The translations under genes and the position numbers were made by a program. The notes under the pieces were generated by a model that was given only the letters and a program-made list of their open reading frames with translations, did not search any database and was not told the DNA's origin. Positions 52,341 to 59,921 of a stretch of 64,000 nt of DNA are shown here, piece after piece (position 1 is the first letter of the stretch; every line of letters begins with the position of its first letter). This DNA comes from Leucobacter tenebrionis (lineage in GTDB: Bacteria > Actinomycetota > Actinomycetes > Actinomycetales > Microbacteriaceae): the NCBI RefSeq assembly GCF_019884725.1, contig NZ_CP082322.1, positions 2,294,001-2,358,000 of the forward strand. Reading direction: 5' to 3'.

Positions 52341-53507
52341 CTAGTGCCCGCCGCCCGTGTACGGGCCGAGCTCGGCGAGCCGCCGCATGTGCTCGGCGAG
52401 CGCGAAGCGCGGATCCACCGTGTTCTCCTCGCCGAGCACCAGCTGCGCGGCCCACTCGCCGAGCTGGGGCGAGAACTTGAAGCCGTGACCCGAGAGACCC
52501 GCGATGGTGACGACGCGATCGGTGCGGTCGACCACGGGCAGGCGGTCGGGCGTGTACGCGCAGTGGTGCACGCTCTCGCGCACGGGCTCGGGGTTCACGC
52601 CGTCGAAGAGTTCGGCGGCGCGCTGCCCGATCTTGATGAGCTCCTCGCGGGTGTGGTGGGTCGGCACCTCGGAGACGTCGCGGAACACCGGCCACTCCGG
52701 GTTGGTGCAGGCCTTGAACGCGTAGCCGTCGAAGCTCGGCGCGCCGAAGAAGTGCACGGATCCGGCGTCGCGCAGGAACGCGGGGAACTTCGAGGGGGCG
52801 AAGGCGTCCGGATCCCGCGGCATGAACCACGTGAGCCCGAGCACCTGCAGGCGCAGCAGCTCCTTGAGCTGGGGGCGCAGGCGGGTGGACCAGGATCCCG
52901 AGGCGATCACCACGGTGCCCGCGAGCCAGGCGCCCTGCGTGGTGCGCACGACGACGCCGTCGGGGCGCTCCTCGATGTCGATGACGGGCGTGTTGAAGAA
53001 GAGCCGCGCGCCGTTGCGCTCGGCGAGGTCGAGCGCGCTCATCACGGCGACCTCGGGGCGCAGGCCGCCGCCGTGCTCGTCGAGCAGCGCGATGTCGTCG
53101 TCGTTCACGAGGTGCTGCGGGTACTCGGCGCGCAGTTCGGCGTTCGAGAGCACTCGGTGGGGGATGCCGAACTCGCGCACGTTGTTCATGGCGATCTCGA
53201 GGTCGGGGAAGCCCTCGGGGCCGATCGACAGGCAGCCGACCTCGGCGTAGATGTCGCGCCCCGACTCGGCCTCGAGTTCGCGCCATAGATCGCGCGAGCG
53301 CTGGATCATCCTCACGTAGGTGCCGCCCTCGTGCACCGCGGTGCGGAACACCCGCGATTCCCCGGCGTACGATCCGTGCGAGTGCACGCGGCCGTACTGC
53401 TCGATCCCCACGACGTCGATGCCCTCGCGCTTGCTCAGCTGCCACAGTGCCATCGACCCCACGGAGCCCGCACCGATGACGACCACGTCGGTCTTCTGCA
53501 GTTCCAT
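52341..53507 (-). CDS. FAD-dependent oxidase, monomeric sarcosine oxidase/N-methyl-L-tryptophan oxidase family
   Basis: 388 residues. N-terminal dinucleotide fold VVVIGAGSVGSMALWQL; substrate-loop region HSHGSYAGESRVFRTA, where MSOX/MTOX carry conserved Ser/Arg; the Cys in HHCAYTPDRLPV corresponds to the residue that covalently binds FAD in these oxidases; C-terminal AGLSGHGFKFSP. It demethylates an N-methyl amino acid, giving formaldehyde, glycine-type product and H2O2, or oxidises a related amine. GAAGAGGAT ribosome site. It follows the ornithine-cyclodeaminase-family gene by 127 bp on the same strand. Confidence 0.92.
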   Translation of the reverse strand: MELQKTDVVVIGAGSVGSMALWQLSKREGIDVVGIEQYGRVHSHGSYAGESRVFRTAVHEGGTYVRMIQRSRDLWRELEAESGRDIYAEVGCLSIGPEGFPDLEIAMNNVREFGIPHRVLSNAELRAEYPQHLVNDDDIALLDEHGGGLRPEVAVMSALDLAERNGARLFFNTPVIDIEERPDGVVVRTTQGAWLAGTVVIASGSWSTRLRPQLKELLRLQVLGLTWFMPRDPDAFAPSKFPAFLRDAGSVHFFGAPSFDGYAFKACTNPEWPVFRDVSEVPTHHTREELIKIGQRAAELFDGVNPEPVRESVHHCAYTPDRLPVVDRTDRVVTIAGLSGHGFKFSPQLGEWAAQLVLGEENTVDPRFALAEHMRRLAELGPYTGGGH

Positions 53508-53523
53508 TCGATCCTCTTCCGTT

Positions 53524-53601
53524 CTGTCATCCCGCGAGCAGTCGCAGGATCGCTGTCTTCCTCTGTCGCCCTGCGCGCAGCCGCAGGATCTTGTCGTGTG
53601 C
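53524..53601. repeat. Two direct copies of a GTC...CGCAGGATC element
   Basis: GTCATCCCGCGAGCAGTCGCAGGATC-type sequence (53524-53550) is repeated in diverged form at 53568-53593 (GTCGCCCTGCGCGCAGC, CGCAGGATC). The same element, in hairpin form, is at 61375-61428. It fills most of the gap between the two minus-strand genes; no promoter seen. Confidence 0.6.
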
Positions 53602-53634
53602 GCGAGCGCGGCGGCGCGCTCCGCGCGGGGGTGC

Positions 53635-54783
53635 TCAGGCGAGGGCCGGCTTGTCCCAGAGCTTCAGCTTCGTGCCGATGCCGCGCTCGACCGCGTTGCG
53701 GTAGACCTTCGTGGCCCAGGCCACGTCCTCGACGGGCATGCCGCCGACCGAGTAGATGAAGACCTCGTCGTCGTTCTTGCGGCCGGGGGTGTCTCCCTCG
53801 ATGATCTCGCCGAGATCCTCGAACTGCTCGGGGGTCATGCGGCCGTCGCGCACGCGGTCGACGAGCGCCATGCCCCAGATGCCGACGGTGTCGTGCGCGT
53901 TGCCGGGCAGCTCGGCGCCCCAGGCCTCGTAGATGCTGCGGGCATCGGCGACGTGGCGGGCGCGCTGCACGAGGCTCTCCTCGAGGGCGAGGTGCGCGGA
54001 GCAGAGCACGAGGGCGCCGGGCTTCACCCACTCGTCGGCGACGTAGGGGTAGTTCTCGACGCCGGAGGGGCTCGGGATCGCGATGCTCACGATGTCGCTG
54101 CCCTCGACGGCGCCCTGCAGCGTGTCGACCTGCTCGATCGCGGTGATGCCGGGGAAGTTCTCGCGCACCCAGTCGATGTAGCCGTCGATGCTGCCCTGGC
54201 TGCGACCGAACACCTTGAGCGTGTCGATGCCGGGGCGCACGGCGACGAGGGCCTCGAGCGAGGTGCGGTTCATGGGGCCGGGGCCGGCGATGCCGACGAC
54301 CCTCGCGTCCTCGCGGGCGAGGTGGCGGGCGCCGACGCCGGGGATGGCGCCGGTGCGGTAGGCGCTGAGCAGGTTCGCGGACATGTGCGCGAGGGGCGCG
54401 CCCGTGTCCTTGTCGTTGAGGGTGAACATGAGGATCGAGCGGGGGAGGCCGATCTTGCGGTTCTCGACGTTGGATCCGTACCACTTGCAGCCGGCGGTCT
54501 GGAAGCTGCCGCCGAGGTAGGCCGGCATCGCCATGAAGCGGCGATCGGGTCCGTCGAGCGGCATGCCTTCGAAGGGCGACTCCTGCGGGAAGTAGATCTG
54601 CGCGCCGTGCAGGTCGTTCTCGACCCCGGCCATGCGGTAGTCGCCGCGCTTGAAGTCGACGAGCATCTCGCTCATCGTGTCGACGCAGGCGGCCATGTCG
54701 GTGACGCCTGCGGCGATCATGTCGGGCTCGCTCAGGTAGAGGAACTCGATGGTGGTGTCGGGTGCGTTCTGGGTATCAGGCAC
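53635..54783 (-). CDS. Ornithine cyclodeaminase/mu-crystallin-family protein (tyramine oxidase subunit B-like)
   Basis: 382 residues. The OCD fold shows an N-terminal barrel (FLYLSEPDMIAAGVTDMAACV, AMPAYLGG, GCKWYGSN), then the NAD-binding domain with VVGIAGPGPMNRTSLEAL and FGRSQGSIDGYIDW. The conserved substrate Lys (KWYGSN) and Arg (RTGAIPGVGA) are present. The family makes or breaks cyclic imino acids or reduces ketimines with NAD(P). Members of this length and type are often annotated tyramine oxidase subunit B, a name of uncertain meaning. Its promoter carries a perfect TetR-like palindrome (54821-54838). Confidence 0.87.
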   Translation of the reverse strand: MPDTQNAPDTTIEFLYLSEPDMIAAGVTDMAACVDTMSEMLVDFKRGDYRMAGVENDLHGAQIYFPQESPFEGMPLDGPDRRFMAMPAYLGGSFQTAGCKWYGSNVENRKIGLPRSILMFTLNDKDTGAPLAHMSANLLSAYRTGAIPGVGARHLAREDARVVGIAGPGPMNRTSLEALVAVRPGIDTLKVFGRSQGSIDGYIDWVRENFPGITAIEQVDTLQGAVEGSDIVSIAIPSPSGVENYPYVADEWVKPGALVLCSAHLALEESLVQRARHVADARSIYEAWGAELPGNAHDTVGIWGMALVDRVRDGRMTPEQFEDLGEIIEGDTPGRKNDDEVFIYSVGGMPVEDVAWATKVYRNAVERGIGTKLKLWDKPALA

Positions 54784-54812
54784 GGCGGTGTGTCCCTTCG
54801 GTCGGTGAGGTC

Positions 54813-54841
54813 AGCCTAGAACTATCCAAATGGATAGTCAA
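54813..54841 (-). promoter_or_regulatory. Promoter with overlapping TetR-type operator
   Basis: On the minus strand TTGACT (54836-54841) and TAGGCT (54813-54818) are separated by exactly 17 bp, a good -35/-10 pair. A perfect 8-bp palindrome ACTATCCA-N2-TGGATAGT (54821-54838) covers the spacer and the -35. Repression by the TetR protein encoded at 55053-55592 is the natural reading. Confidence 0.75.
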
Positions 54842-54890
54842 GTGCCGTTTTCAGGTGCCTGGGGGAGGCCCGCTGCCCTCCTCCCTGCTC

Positions 54891-54958
54891 GTTCGAGCAC
54901 CGATCGACCCTCGAGCACCCGCCTGCGCGAAAACGAGGTGCTCGAACATCGATCGGTG
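54891..54958. repeat. Overlapping, mutually exclusive inverted repeats
   Basis: GTTCGAGCACC (54891-54901) pairs with GGTGCTCGAAC (54937-54947), while the overlapping CACCGATCGA (54898-54907) pairs with TCGATCGGTG (54949-54958). The two stems share CACC and cannot form together. The gap (54784-55052) holds no gene. Confidence 0.65.
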
Positions 54959-55052
54959 CGGCAGGGGAGGCGGGTGCGGCGGTCGGGGAAGGGGCGCCGC
55001 CGCGCGGGCTCTATCGGAGCGCGGATCAGTGCACTGCGGGCCGTGACGCGGA

Positions 55053-55592
55053 TCAGCGCGCTGCGGCGGCCTCGATGAGCTCGCGGATCCGCCGCACCGC
55101 GGGCGCGGGATCCTCCGGGCAGACCAGCTGCTTGAACACGATGCCGTCGAGCGCGAACCAGATCAGCTCGGTCAGCTCGGGGTCGTCGACGCCGAGCCGG
55201 TGCAGCTGCCGTGCGATCGCGTCCCGGTACGCCTGATAGTGGCGCTCGGCAAGCGGTTGCAGCTCGGGCCTCCGCCGCGATTCGAGCAGCAGCTCGTACT
55301 GGAACGACTGCACGCCGGCCTCGCGATCCGCCAGCGACTCGATCCCGTCTGCGAACTCCTGCGCGGTGAGGCCGCTGCTCAGCATGTTGGATCCGCGCAG
55401 ACTCTCGTCGATCGCGTACTCCATCGCCTCGGCGATGAGCTGGTCGCGCGTGCCGAAGTGGTGGCGCACGAGCCCGTGCGAGACTCCGGCCTCTGCCGCG
55501 ACGGCCCGATAGGTCAGTGCCCGCAGCCCGCCCTCGGCGACGACCACGACGGTGGCGCGCAGCAGCGCGGAGCGCCCAGAAACGTCTTTCAC
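55053..55592 (-). CDS. TetR-family transcriptional regulator
   Basis: 179 residues from GTG 55592 (VKDVSGRSALLRA); an upstream start at 55643 is possible but adds a basic stretch unlike the family. N-terminal HTH: VVVVAEGGLRALTYRAVAAEAGVSHGLVRHHFGTRDQLI, ending in the HHF-GTRDQL element of TetR recognition helices. The C-terminal ligand domain includes LLLESRRRPELQPL and FALDGIVFKQLV. It probably controls the ornithine-cyclodeaminase-family gene and flavoenzyme through the palindrome at 54821-54838. It is divergent from maf; a 9-bp inverted repeat (CGCGACACG 55636-55644 / CGTGTCGCG 55668-55676) lies between. Confidence 0.9.
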   Translation of the reverse strand: MKDVSGRSALLRATVVVVAEGGLRALTYRAVAAEAGVSHGLVRHHFGTRDQLIAEAMEYAIDESLRGSNMLSSGLTAQEFADGIESLADREAGVQSFQYELLLESRRRPELQPLAERHYQAYRDAIARQLHRLGVDDPELTELIWFALDGIVFKQLVCPEDPAPAVRRIRELIEAAAAR

Positions 55593-55737
55593 ATCACCGA
55601 GCGTAGCGAACCGCTGCTCTGCCCGACGCCGGAGGCGCGACACGCCACCTCCTCCGATCGCAGGCGACGTGTCGCGACTGCCCGTCCGAGAAAGAGGTCA
55701 GGGCGCAGGGCCCGGCCGAGGTGCGTAGGCTTGACGC

Positions 55738-56373
55738 ATGCGCCTGTACCTCGCCTCGACGTCCCCCGCCCGGCTCTCGGTCCTGAGGGGCGCGGGCATC
55801 GAGCCGATCTGCTTCTCGCCCGAGGTCGACGAGGACGCGGCGGTCGCCGCGCGCGAGGCCGAGCTGGGCCGGTCGCTCAGTGCGCCCGAGTTCACCGAGT
55901 ACCTGGGGCGGCTCAAGGCCGAGGACGTGGTGCGCCGACACGGGCACGAGATCGACGGTCTGGTGCTGGGCGGCGACTCGATGTTCCTGCTCGACGGCGA
56001 GATCCTGGGCAAGCCGCATGAGCCCGAGGTGGCGCTCGCACGCGCGAAGCACCACCGCGGTCGCACCGGGGTGCTGCACTCGGGGCACTGGCTCATCGAC
56101 TGCACGGGAGGCGAGGTGCGGGGAGCTGCAGGATCCGTCGACACCGCCGAGGTGGAGCTGTCGGCCGATCTCACCGACGAAGAGCTCGCGGCCTACGTCG
56201 CGACGGGGGAGCCGCTCGAGCTGGCCGGGGGCTTCGCCATCGACGGGCTCGCGGGGGCGTTCATCGAGCGGATCGAGGGAGCCCCGAGCTGCGTGATCGG
56301 ACTCTCCCTGCCGGCGCTGCGCCGCCTCGTGATCGAGCTGGGGCACTCCTACCCGGCGCTCTGGAACCGCTGA
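55738..56373 (+). CDS. maf: Maf-family nucleotide pyrophosphatase
   Basis: 211 residues. Maf signature LASTSPARLSVLRGAGI at the N-terminus (Ser-Pro-Arg phosphate site), VLGGDSMFLLDGEILGKP with catalytic Asp, and GGFAIDGLAGAFIERIEGAPS at the C-terminus. Maf/YceF proteins hydrolyse non-canonical or pyrimidine nucleoside triphosphates to monophosphates; the sequence does not settle which. It stands alone, running towards the PucR gene. Confidence 0.93.
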   Translation: MRLYLASTSPARLSVLRGAGIEPICFSPEVDEDAAVAAREAELGRSLSAPEFTEYLGRLKAEDVVRRHGHEIDGLVLGGDSMFLLDGEILGKPHEPEVALARAKHHRGRTGVLHSGHWLIDCTGGEVRGAAGSVDTAEVELSADLTDEELAAYVATGEPLELAGGFAIDGLAGAFIERIEGAPSCVIGLSLPALRRLVIELGHSYPALWNR

Positions 56374-56385
56374 ACCGCCCCGCCT

Positions 56386-56451
56386 GAAACGCAGAGTCTC
56401 AGAATGCTGAAACCCGTCGTACGGTTCTGACAATTCGGGACTCCGCGTTTT
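56386..56451. repeat. Imperfect inverted repeat (ACGCGGAGTCCCG family)
   Basis: Left arm GAAACGCAGAGTCTCAGAAT (56386-56405), right arm ATTCGGGACTCCGCGTTTT (56433-56451), several mismatches. The right arm shares CGGGACTCCGCGTTT with 52260-52327. It lies between the converging maf and pucR genes and touches the pucR stop. Confidence 0.7.
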
Positions 56452-58138
56452 ACCTCCGGGCGAGCAGCGCGACCGTGAGCGTCGCGATGACGGTTCCGTC
56501 GGCGAGATCCACCCCCAAGAGCTCCTCGATGAGCGCGATCCGCTGGTAGAACACCGACCGCGACAGTCGCGCGCGCTGCGCCGCGAGCGAGCGGTTGGTG
56601 GGGTGATCGAGATAGGCGCGCAGCACCGCCAGCAGGTCGCCGCTGTGACCCGGGCCGCCGGCGGCGTCGTGCTCGATGAGCGGGGCGAGCGTCTCCTCGG
56701 CGAACTCCTGCACCTCCGGCAGCGCGGCGAGCCCCCGCACCAGGTACGCGAGCGGCTGGCGCTCGGCCTGCTGCACAGTGACGCGGCCGGCGCTCGCCGC
56801 CGGATCCAGCGCCCCCGCCGCGCGCACCTGCTCGAGCGACGAGATCAGCCCGCGCACCCGCCCGTCGGCGGCGCCGAGGCTCAGGTGGGCGCGCCAGGCG
56901 GGCGGCACGGTGCTGGGCAGCAGCGCGTCGAGTTCGCGGGCGAGGCGCGAGGCGAGGGCCGGCACGCGGCCCTCGAGTGCGTCGGCGCGCGGATCGCCCG
57001 GAGGGAACGAGAGCAGCGCGATGAATGCGGGATCGGCGCCGGCCTCCGGGCCGGTGTCGGGAGCGAGGATCACCCTCCCCTCCGGGGCCACCGCCCGCCT
57101 GAGCGCCGTGGCGAGCAGGGCGTGCTGCAGTGACGCGTCGCCGCCGAAGTTGCCCGCGCCGCGCAGGGTCGCGCCGAGCAGCCGCCGGCCCGAGACCGGT
57201 AGGCCGGCGGCGGCGAGTTGCACCGCGAGCTCCTCGTCGCGGCGGTAGCGTCCGCCGAGCAGTACGTCGAAGAGGCGCTTCGACGAGAGCTGCAGCCACT
57301 GCCCGCCCTCGGGATCCGCGAGACGCCCGAGCGCGAGCGCGAACGCGCCGAGCTCGAGCACGGTGCGTCGCCCGGCGGGGTGGTCCGGACCCGGCAGGGC
57401 GGTCAGTCGACCCCACCGTCGGCCCTGCGCTTCGACCGGCACGCGCTCCCAACCGCGCGGAAGTTCGAACTCCTGGCCGTCGGCGCCGGCCCACGGGGCG
57501 AGCGGGTGCTCCTGTGCTGAGGCTTGCGCCGGCGCCTGCGCCGGACCGGACCCTGATCCGCCCGCCCCATCGGCTCGACCGGCCCAGGCGACGACCCGTC
57601 TCGCGGAGTCCTCGAGCACCACGGCCGTGCCGAGCGTGTCGGCGAGGCGCTCGATCACGTAGTCCACGGGGCTGCGGTTGAGACCCAGCTCGGTGAGCAT
57701 CGCGTGCACCTCGGCCCGCGCCGCGAGCGCCTCGGTCTGCGCGGCGAGGATGCGCTGATGCACGCGCTGCGTGATCTGCACGAATCGCACTTCCCGGTGC
57801 AGCGCGATGAGGGGGACGCCCCGGCGCTCGCACGCCTCGAGCAGCGGCGTCGGCGGATCCGCGAAGAAGCGCCCGAGCTCGAGCACCACGGCCGCGGGCT
57901 CGGTGTCGAGCAGCGTCGCGGAGAGACGTTCGAGCTCGGCCCCGCTGCGCGGCCAGCCGGCTCCGGTGGTGAGCACCAGCTCGCCGCCGTCGAGCAGGCT
58001 GACCGCGGCGGATCCCGCGACCACGTGCGCCCAGCGGATCTCGCGGTCGAGTCCCTCCGACCCCGCGAGCACCCGCGGATCGCCGGCGAGCACCTCGGGG
58101 AGTCCGAGCGCGTCCGCGACGCTGATGCTGTTCTGCAT
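56450..58138 (-). CDS. PucR-family transcriptional regulator
   Basis: 562 residues from the ATG at 58138 (GAGGAA ribosome site). An N-terminal PucR purine-catabolism domain (SVADALGLPEVLAGDPRVLAG; HVVAGSAAVSLLDGGELVLT) leads to a GGDEF-like central region and the C-terminal PucR HTH (AYLDHPTNRSLAAQRARLSR, VFYQRIALIEELLGVDL). A Gly/Ala/Gln-rich linker (ADGAGGSGSGPAQAPAQASA) lies near 195. PucR proteins activate purine, amino acid and amine catabolic genes. It is divergent from the semialdehyde dehydrogenase-transaminase operon, its likely target. Confidence 0.92.
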   Translation of the reverse strand: MQNSISVADALGLPEVLAGDPRVLAGSEGLDREIRWAHVVAGSAAVSLLDGGELVLTTGAGWPRSGAELERLSATLLDTEPAAVVLELGRFFADPPTPLLEACERRGVPLIALHREVRFVQITQRVHQRILAAQTEALAARAEVHAMLTELGLNRSPVDYVIERLADTLGTAVVLEDSARRVVAWAGRADGAGGSGSGPAQAPAQASAQEHPLAPWAGADGQEFELPRGWERVPVEAQGRRWGRLTALPGPDHPAGRRTVLELGAFALALGRLADPEGGQWLQLSSKRLFDVLLGGRYRRDEELAVQLAAAGLPVSGRRLLGATLRGAGNFGGDASLQHALLATALRRAVAPEGRVILAPDTGPEAGADPAFIALLSFPPGDPRADALEGRVPALASRLARELDALLPSTVPPAWRAHLSLGAADGRVRGLISSLEQVRAAGALDPAASAGRVTVQQAERQPLAYLVRGLAALPEVQEFAEETLAPLIEHDAAGGPGHSGDLLAVLRAYLDHPTNRSLAAQRARLSRSVFYQRIALIEELLGVDLADGTVIATLTVALLARR

Positions 58139-58413
58139 TGTTCCTCGTTTCCGGTGGTGCTGATGGGGTGGGCGGATCCAGCGCCGCGGATCTGCCGAAC
58201 GCCGCGGATGCCGAACGCCGGACGGATCTCCCAGAAATGCACCGCTGTTCGGCAGATCTGTGCTTCTCGGGCGCGGGAGGGGTTGTCGAACAAAGTGTAC
58301 GGGAACCGGCGTAAAAGCGGATGGAGTGACGGTGTTCAAGGCGGATCAGCCCTGAAATACTGGGCCATATCGGAGTTCGGCGATCCCGAACATATTGATC
58401 GAGAGGAACGCGG
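58139..58413. promoter_or_regulatory. Divergent control region pucR / omega-amino-acid operon
   Basis: 275 bp without a gene. GATCTGCCGAAC (58189-58200) and GTTCGGCAGATC (58247-58258) form a perfect 12-bp inverted repeat 46 bp apart; GCCGAACGCCG occurs twice between and beside the arms. The paired half-sites could be a PucR operator. GAGAGGAAC upstream of 58414 is the ribosome site of the dehydrogenase gene. Confidence 0.5.
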
Positions 58414-59898
58414 ATGGCACTCATCCCTCATATCATCGGTGGCGAGAAGGTCGATGCGGCTGAGCGCACCCAGCCGGTGTACAACCCGGCGACCGGCGAG
58501 CAGCAGCACGAGGTCGCGATCGCGTCGGCCCAGACGGTCGAGGAGGCTATCGCCGCGGCCAAGGCCGCGCTGCCGATGTGGCGCAAGACCAGCCTCACCA
58601 AGCGTGCCGATGTGTTCTTCAACCTGCGTCAGCTGCTCAAGCAGCGCACCCCCGAGCTGGCCGCGATCGTCACGAGCGAGCACGGCAAGGTGCTCTCGGA
58701 CGCCGCCGGCGAGATCGCCCGCGGCCTCGAGAACGTGGAGTTCGCGTCGGGCCTGCTGCACCTGCTGAAGGGCGAGCGCGACGAGCAGGTCTCGACCGGC
58801 GTCGACGTGCACTCGATCAAGCAGCCGGTGGGTGTGGTCGCGGCGATCACCCCCTTCAACTTCCCGGTCATGGTGCCGCTGTGGATGATCGCCTCGGCGA
58901 TCGCGTGCGGCAACACGGTGGTGCTGAAGCCCTCGGAGCGCGACCCCTCCGCGTCGGTGTTCATCGCCGAGCTGTTCCGCGAGGCGGGCCTGCCCGACGG
59001 CGTGCTCAACGTCGTGCACGGCGATAAGGTGGCCGTCGACACGCTACTCGACAGCCGCGACGTGAAGGCGATCTCTTTCGTGGGCTCGACCCCGATCGCG
59101 AAGTACATCTACGAGCGGGCCGCCGCGAACGGCAAGCGCGTGCAGGCGCTCGGCGGCGCGAAGAACCACATGATCGTGATGCCCGACGCCGACCTCGACG
59201 GCGCCGCCGACGCAGCGGTCTCGGCTGCCTACGGCTCGGCGGGCGAGCGCTGCATGGCCGTGTCCGTCGTCGTCGCGGTCGGAGGCGTGGGTGACGAGCT
59301 CGTCGCGAAGATCGCCGAGCGCATGGAGAAGCTCAAGATCGGCGACGGCACCGATCCCGCATCCGAGATGGGCCCGCTCATCACCGCCGAGGCCAAGGCC
59401 CGCGTGGAGTCCTACGTGGCCGGCGCCGAGGCCGAGGGCGCGACCGTGGTCGTCGACGGCCGCGAGGCGAAGTTCGACGGCGACGGCTTCTTCACGGGCG
59501 TCTCGCTGCTCGACCACGTCAAGACCGACAGCAAGGTCTACCTCGAGGAGATCTTCGGCCCCGTGCTCGCGGTCGTGCGCGTCGACACCTACGAGGAGGG
59601 CGTGCAGCTCATCAACGACCACCAGTTCGGCAACGGCACCGCGATCTTCACCCGCGACGGCGGCGTGGCGCGCCAGTTCGAGTTCGAGGTCGAGGCCGGC
59701 ATGGTCGGCATCAACGTGCCGATCCCCGTGCCCGTCGGCTCGTTCTCGTTCGGCGGCTGGAAGGACTCGCTCTTCGGCGACGCCCACATCTACGGCCCCG
59801 AGTCGATCCACTTCTACACCCGCTCCAAGGTCGTCACCACCCGCTGGCCGAAGCCCGAGCAGTCGAAGGTCGACCTCGGCTTCCCGAGCAACAGCTGA
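58414..59898 (+). CDS. mmsA: CoA-acylating methylmalonate/malonate-semialdehyde dehydrogenase
   Basis: 494 residues. ALDH superfamily with MMSDH features: ITPFNFPVMVPLWM, KPSERDPSASVF, FVGSTPIAKYIY, QALGGAKNHM (MMSDH lacks the general-base Glu of hydrolytic ALDHs, which allows CoA attack), and the nucleophile in GERCMA (C280). It converts malonate or methylmalonate semialdehyde, NAD and CoA to acetyl- or propionyl-CoA plus CO2. Next to a class III transaminase it most likely handles malonate semialdehyde from beta-alanine, or methylmalonate semialdehyde from 3-aminoisobutyrate or valine. Confidence 0.93.
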   Translation: MALIPHIIGGEKVDAAERTQPVYNPATGEQQHEVAIASAQTVEEAIAAAKAALPMWRKTSLTKRADVFFNLRQLLKQRTPELAAIVTSEHGKVLSDAAGEIARGLENVEFASGLLHLLKGERDEQVSTGVDVHSIKQPVGVVAAITPFNFPVMVPLWMIASAIACGNTVVLKPSERDPSASVFIAELFREAGLPDGVLNVVHGDKVAVDTLLDSRDVKAISFVGSTPIAKYIYERAAANGKRVQALGGAKNHMIVMPDADLDGAADAAVSAAYGSAGERCMAVSVVVAVGGVGDELVAKIAERMEKLKIGDGTDPASEMGPLITAEAKARVESYVAGAEAEGATVVVDGREAKFDGDGFFTGVSLLDHVKTDSKVYLEEIFGPVLAVVRVDTYEEGVQLINDHQFGNGTAIFTRDGGVARQFEFEVEAGMVGINVPIPVPVGSFSFGGWKDSLFGDAHIYGPESIHFYTRSKVVTTRWPKPEQSKVDLGFPSNS

Positions 59899-59921
59899 CG
59901 CGTCGGGAGAGAATAAGAGAC

